A stretch of 64,000 nucleotides of DNA from an uncultured Lachnospiraceae bacterium (GTDB lineage: Bacteria; Bacillota; Clostridia; Lachnospirales; Lachnospiraceae): the NCBI GenBank assembly GCA_910576815.1, contig CAJTKA010000008.1, forward strand, positions 1 to 64,000, read 5' to 3'. Both the position numbers and the translations under genes were made by a program. Shown here piece after piece: positions 62,025 through 64,000 of the stretch. The notes beneath the pieces are model-generated. The model searched no databases, was not told the origin of the DNA, and saw nothing but the letters and a program-made list of their open reading frames with translations. Position 1 is the stretch's first letter. Each line of letters opens with the position of its first letter.

Positions 62025-63041
62025 ATGTTAGGAAAGCAGAGTATTCAGTTTGAGAAGAAACCGTATCTGTTAAGTAGCGCCTCCATCGTGGGCAGCAAAG
62101 AAGCCGAGGGACCGATGGGAAAGCTGTTTGACAAGGTTGGTTATGATGACAGTTTTGGCGCAGAAAATTGGGAGGAGGCGGAGAGCCGGCTGCAAAAGGA
62201 GGCGCTGGAGATCGCCATTTCCAAGTCAGGGCTGACAAAACAGGATGTGCAGATGGTGTTTGCAGGGGATCTGTTAGGGCAGTCCATCGCCAGCAGCTTC
62301 GGGCTGGCCGGTTATCAGCTTCCCCACGTGGGGCTTTACGGTGCCTGCTCTACCTGCGGACTTTCCCTGACGATGGGGGCTGCCGTGGTGAGCGCCGGGT
62401 TTGCAGAGAGAGTCGCCTGCATCACATCCAGTCATTTTGCCAGCGCGGAGAAAGAGTTTCGCTTTCCCCTTTCCTATGGAAATCAGCGTCCGAAATCCGC
62501 TACCTGGACGGTGACGGGGAGCGGTGCTTTTCTCCTCTCAAGGAAGGCGGAAAAGGGAACGCGGGCACAGATCGAGGGCGTGACCATTGGCAAAATCGTG
62601 GATTACGGCATCAAGGATTCCATGAATATGGGAGCGTGTATGGCGCCCGCGGCGGCGGATACCATCAAACAGAATCTGGAAGACTTCTCCAGACAGCCGC
62701 AGGATTATGATAAGATCATTACCGGCGACCTGGGTGTGGTGGGAAAAAAGCTGTTGTTTGAGCTGCTATCGGAACAGGGCATCGATATCGCCAAGCAGTA
62801 TATGGACTGCGGCATTGAAATCTATGAGAGTGAGAAACAGCACACGGACGCGGGCGGGAGCGGCTGCGGGTGCAGCGCGGTGGTGCTCTCCGCCTATATT
62901 CTCAAAAAGCTGGAGGAAGGCGTGTGGAAACGGGTGCTCTTTGTGCCTACGGGAGCGCTTCTTTCTAAGACCAGCTACAATGAAGGACAGACGATCCCCG
63001 GGATCGCGCACGGGGTGGTGCTGGAGCACTGGCAGGGGTGA
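62025..63041 (+). CDS. spoVAD: Stage V sporulation protein AD
   Basis: SpoVAD binds dipicolinic acid and feeds it to the SpoVA channel in the forespore membrane. The 338-residue protein has a thiolase-like fold: SGLTKQDVQMVFAGD, GLYGACSTCGLSLTMG with the conserved Cys, SSHFASAEKEFRFPL and the C-terminal PGIAHGVVLE. It stands alone, 34.5 kb from spoVAC, with its own sigma-G promoter; no spoVAE follows. The ribosome-binding site AAAGGG is rather distant from ATG 62025. Confidence 0.93.
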   Translation: MLGKQSIQFEKKPYLLSSASIVGSKEAEGPMGKLFDKVGYDDSFGAENWEEAESRLQKEALEIAISKSGLTKQDVQMVFAGDLLGQSIASSFGLAGYQLPHVGLYGACSTCGLSLTMGAAVVSAGFAERVACITSSHFASAEKEFRFPLSYGNQRPKSATWTVTGSGAFLLSRKAEKGTRAQIEGVTIGKIVDYGIKDSMNMGACMAPAAADTIKQNLEDFSRQPQDYDKIITGDLGVVGKKLLFELLSEQGIDIAKQYMDCGIEIYESEKQHTDAGGSGCGCSAVVLSAYILKKLEEGVWKRVLFVPTGALLSKTSYNEGQTIPGIAHGVVLEHWQG

Positions 63042-63043
63042 GA

Positions 63044-63139
63044 GTGGAGATAGATGCGGATAAGCCGGCGCGCGGAAGGCTTCTGGAACTGTTTGGTACA
63101 GGACCGGAGGCCTTTATAAGTTTTGTATCTGAAATTTGA
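63044..63139 (+). other. Doubtful 31-codon frame after spoVAD
   Basis: A frame from GTG 63044 (EIDADKPARGRLLELFG and on) ends at 63137-63139. It has reasonable amino-acid make-up but no ribosome-binding site of its own. It may be a coupled small protein or chance. Confidence 0.2.
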
Positions 63140-63194
63140 TGGCAGGATAACCTTTTTTGTGGTAAACTTATCTGGTACGAAATACGGAGGTAAA

Positions 63195-63260
63195 ATGTGC
63201 TGTATAAGAACCCATGGCGACAGCAGCATATCCGGCGTATGTAACAGGAAAGAAGCGTGA
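63195..63260 (+). CDS. 21-residue Cys-containing leader ORF
   Basis: A strong ribosome-binding site GGAGG followed by TAAA leads to ATG 63195. The peptide begins MCCIRTHGD, contains three Cys, and ends at TGA 63258-63260, overlapping the next start codon as GTGA. This is typical of translational coupling. The peptide may matter only as a leader. Confidence 0.5.
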   Translation: MCCIRTHGDSSISGVCNRKEA

Positions 63261-63493
63261 TCAGGTTGAGAGAGATGGAATTTAAGATGGAGCGCCCAGG
63301 GCTTCTCAAGGAAGGCGACCGCGTCACGGTGACCGAGGGCGTGCTCCCCAGCAACTATTACTATACCATAGACCCGTCGCTGGCGATGTCTGGCAACTTC
63401 CCGTTCCGTGAACGAATGCTGGAACGGGAGGGCGTGGTGACGGAAGTGATCGAGAATGCCAGGGGGTTCTATGTGAGGGCGAGGTTTGAATAA
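63257..63493 (+). CDS. Small conserved-looking protein, 78 residues
   Basis: Start GTG 63257 has AGGAAAG five bases upstream and is coupled to the leader ORF. The product is beta-rich with GDRVTVTEGVLPSNYYY near residue 20 and EGVVTEVIENARGFYVRARF at the end, similar to a small barrel with a KOW- or SH3-like outline. I do not recognise a family. Confidence 0.65.
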   Translation: MIRLREMEFKMERPGLLKEGDRVTVTEGVLPSNYYYTIDPSLAMSGNFPFRERMLEREGVVTEVIENARGFYVRARFE

Positions 63494-63573
63494 GCGTTTG
63501 TTTGCAATGAGCTGTTTCATTCGTCTATAGAGGCGGATATCAAATAATTTATGTAGAAAGGGAGGAAAAAGTT

Positions 63574-63951
63574 ATGTTAACTAAAGTATCTACAGACAAG
63601 GCACCGGCGGCCATCGGTCCTTATTCTCAGGGCATTATTGCAGGAGATCTTCTGTTTGCATCGGGACAGATCCCCATTGACCCTGCCACAGGAGAAATCA
63701 AGGGCAAGGATGTGACTGAGCAGGCGCATCAGTCCATGAAGAATGTGGGCGCGATCCTCGCGGAGGCGGGAACGGACTACACAAAGGTGGTAAAGACGAC
63801 CTGTTTTCTGGCGGAGATGGCTGATTTTGCTGCATTTAACGCTGTTTACGAGCAGTATTTCACGGAAAAGCCCGCGCGCAGCTGCGTGGCGGTCAAGCAG
63901 CTTCCTAAGGATGTGCTCTGTGAGGTGGAGGTTATTGCATACCTGAAATAA
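63574..63951 (+). CDS. ridA: RidA enamine/imine deaminase
   Basis: RidA hydrolyses reactive enamine and imine products of amino-acid enzymes such as threonine dehydratase. The 125-residue protein has all signatures: APAAIGPYSQGI, FASGQIPIDPATGEI, NVGAILAEAG, and the catalytic Arg in KPARSCVAVKQLP. GGGAGG precedes ATG 63574. It is the last complete gene; the remaining 49 bases hold nothing assignable. Confidence 0.95.
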   Translation: MLTKVSTDKAPAAIGPYSQGIIAGDLLFASGQIPIDPATGEIKGKDVTEQAHQSMKNVGAILAEAGTDYTKVVKTTCFLAEMADFAAFNAVYEQYFTEKPARSCVAVKQLPKDVLCEVEVIAYLK

Positions 63952-64000
63952 GCAGATATTGCGCATGACTGTTTAGTTTACATAATGTTTTGAAACGGTG

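Overview
The window looks like a chromosomal segment of an endospore-forming, anaerobic Firmicute of the Clostridia, most likely family Lachnospiraceae. The basis is sporulation genes (sigF tail, spoVAA-AB-AC, spoVAD), GGAGG ribosome-binding sites, a BceRS-BceAB module, DUF512 and M29 proteins of the type seen in that family, and a base composition near 50% GC by eye. No rRNA, CRISPR array, prophage or transposase gene was found. The only tRNA is tRNA-Trp.

Layout. 0-3.3 kb: sigF end, an alpha/beta hydrolase broken by one in-frame TAG, and a lipoprotein. 3.3-10.5 kb: pyrE, small membrane proteins, a long M29 aminopeptidase, then purE-purM-purN-purD. 10.5-22.6 kb: zinc-ribbon/HTH protein, SH3b membrane protein, three 51-bp tandem repeats, clpC, radA, an LCP protein, a two-subunit ABC exporter, a lipoprotein and tRNA-Trp. 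23-32.4 kb: GH42 beta-galactosidase, spoVAA-AB-AC, a yybP-ykoY-type manganese riboswitch with terminator ahead of mntP, gene remnants, a DUF512 radical-SAM protein, a signal-peptidase-II-like protein, and a GNAT gene joined to a chemotaxis-receptor tail. 32.5-35.3 kb: a TetM/EF-G-like GTPase fused to a Rae1/YacP-type NYN nuclease.

35.5-51.4 kb is a signalling block: a two-component pair, a relB antitoxin with a frameshifted yafQ toxin, a BceRS-BceAB peptide-sensing and resistance module, and a minus-strand phosphorelay operon of an RpfG-type HD-GYP regulator, a hybrid kinase with Hpt, and a hybrid kinase ending in a complete DegV fatty-acid-binding domain. 51.6-64 kb: a SUV3-like helicase with a probable leaderless start, a phosphopantetheinyl transferase, a hydrolase, a periplasmic-sensor GGDEF/EAL protein, a YdcF protein, a TPR lipoprotein, a degenerate Nudix gene overlapping pyrF, spoVAD behind a near-perfect sigma-G promoter, two small coupled ORFs, and ridA.

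Structure beyond genes. The palindrome TGAC-N7-GTCA occurs at least 17 times by eye, against about one expected, and is densest from 17.9 to 38.4 kb. Two copies of a MITE-like element with perfect terminal inverted repeats lie at 27757-27878 and 35303-35473. Several intergenic regions carry hairpins built around a TTC loop. Three phased TGACA-N4-TGTCA palindromes precede the phosphorelay kinases. Everything was read by eye; no database search was run.
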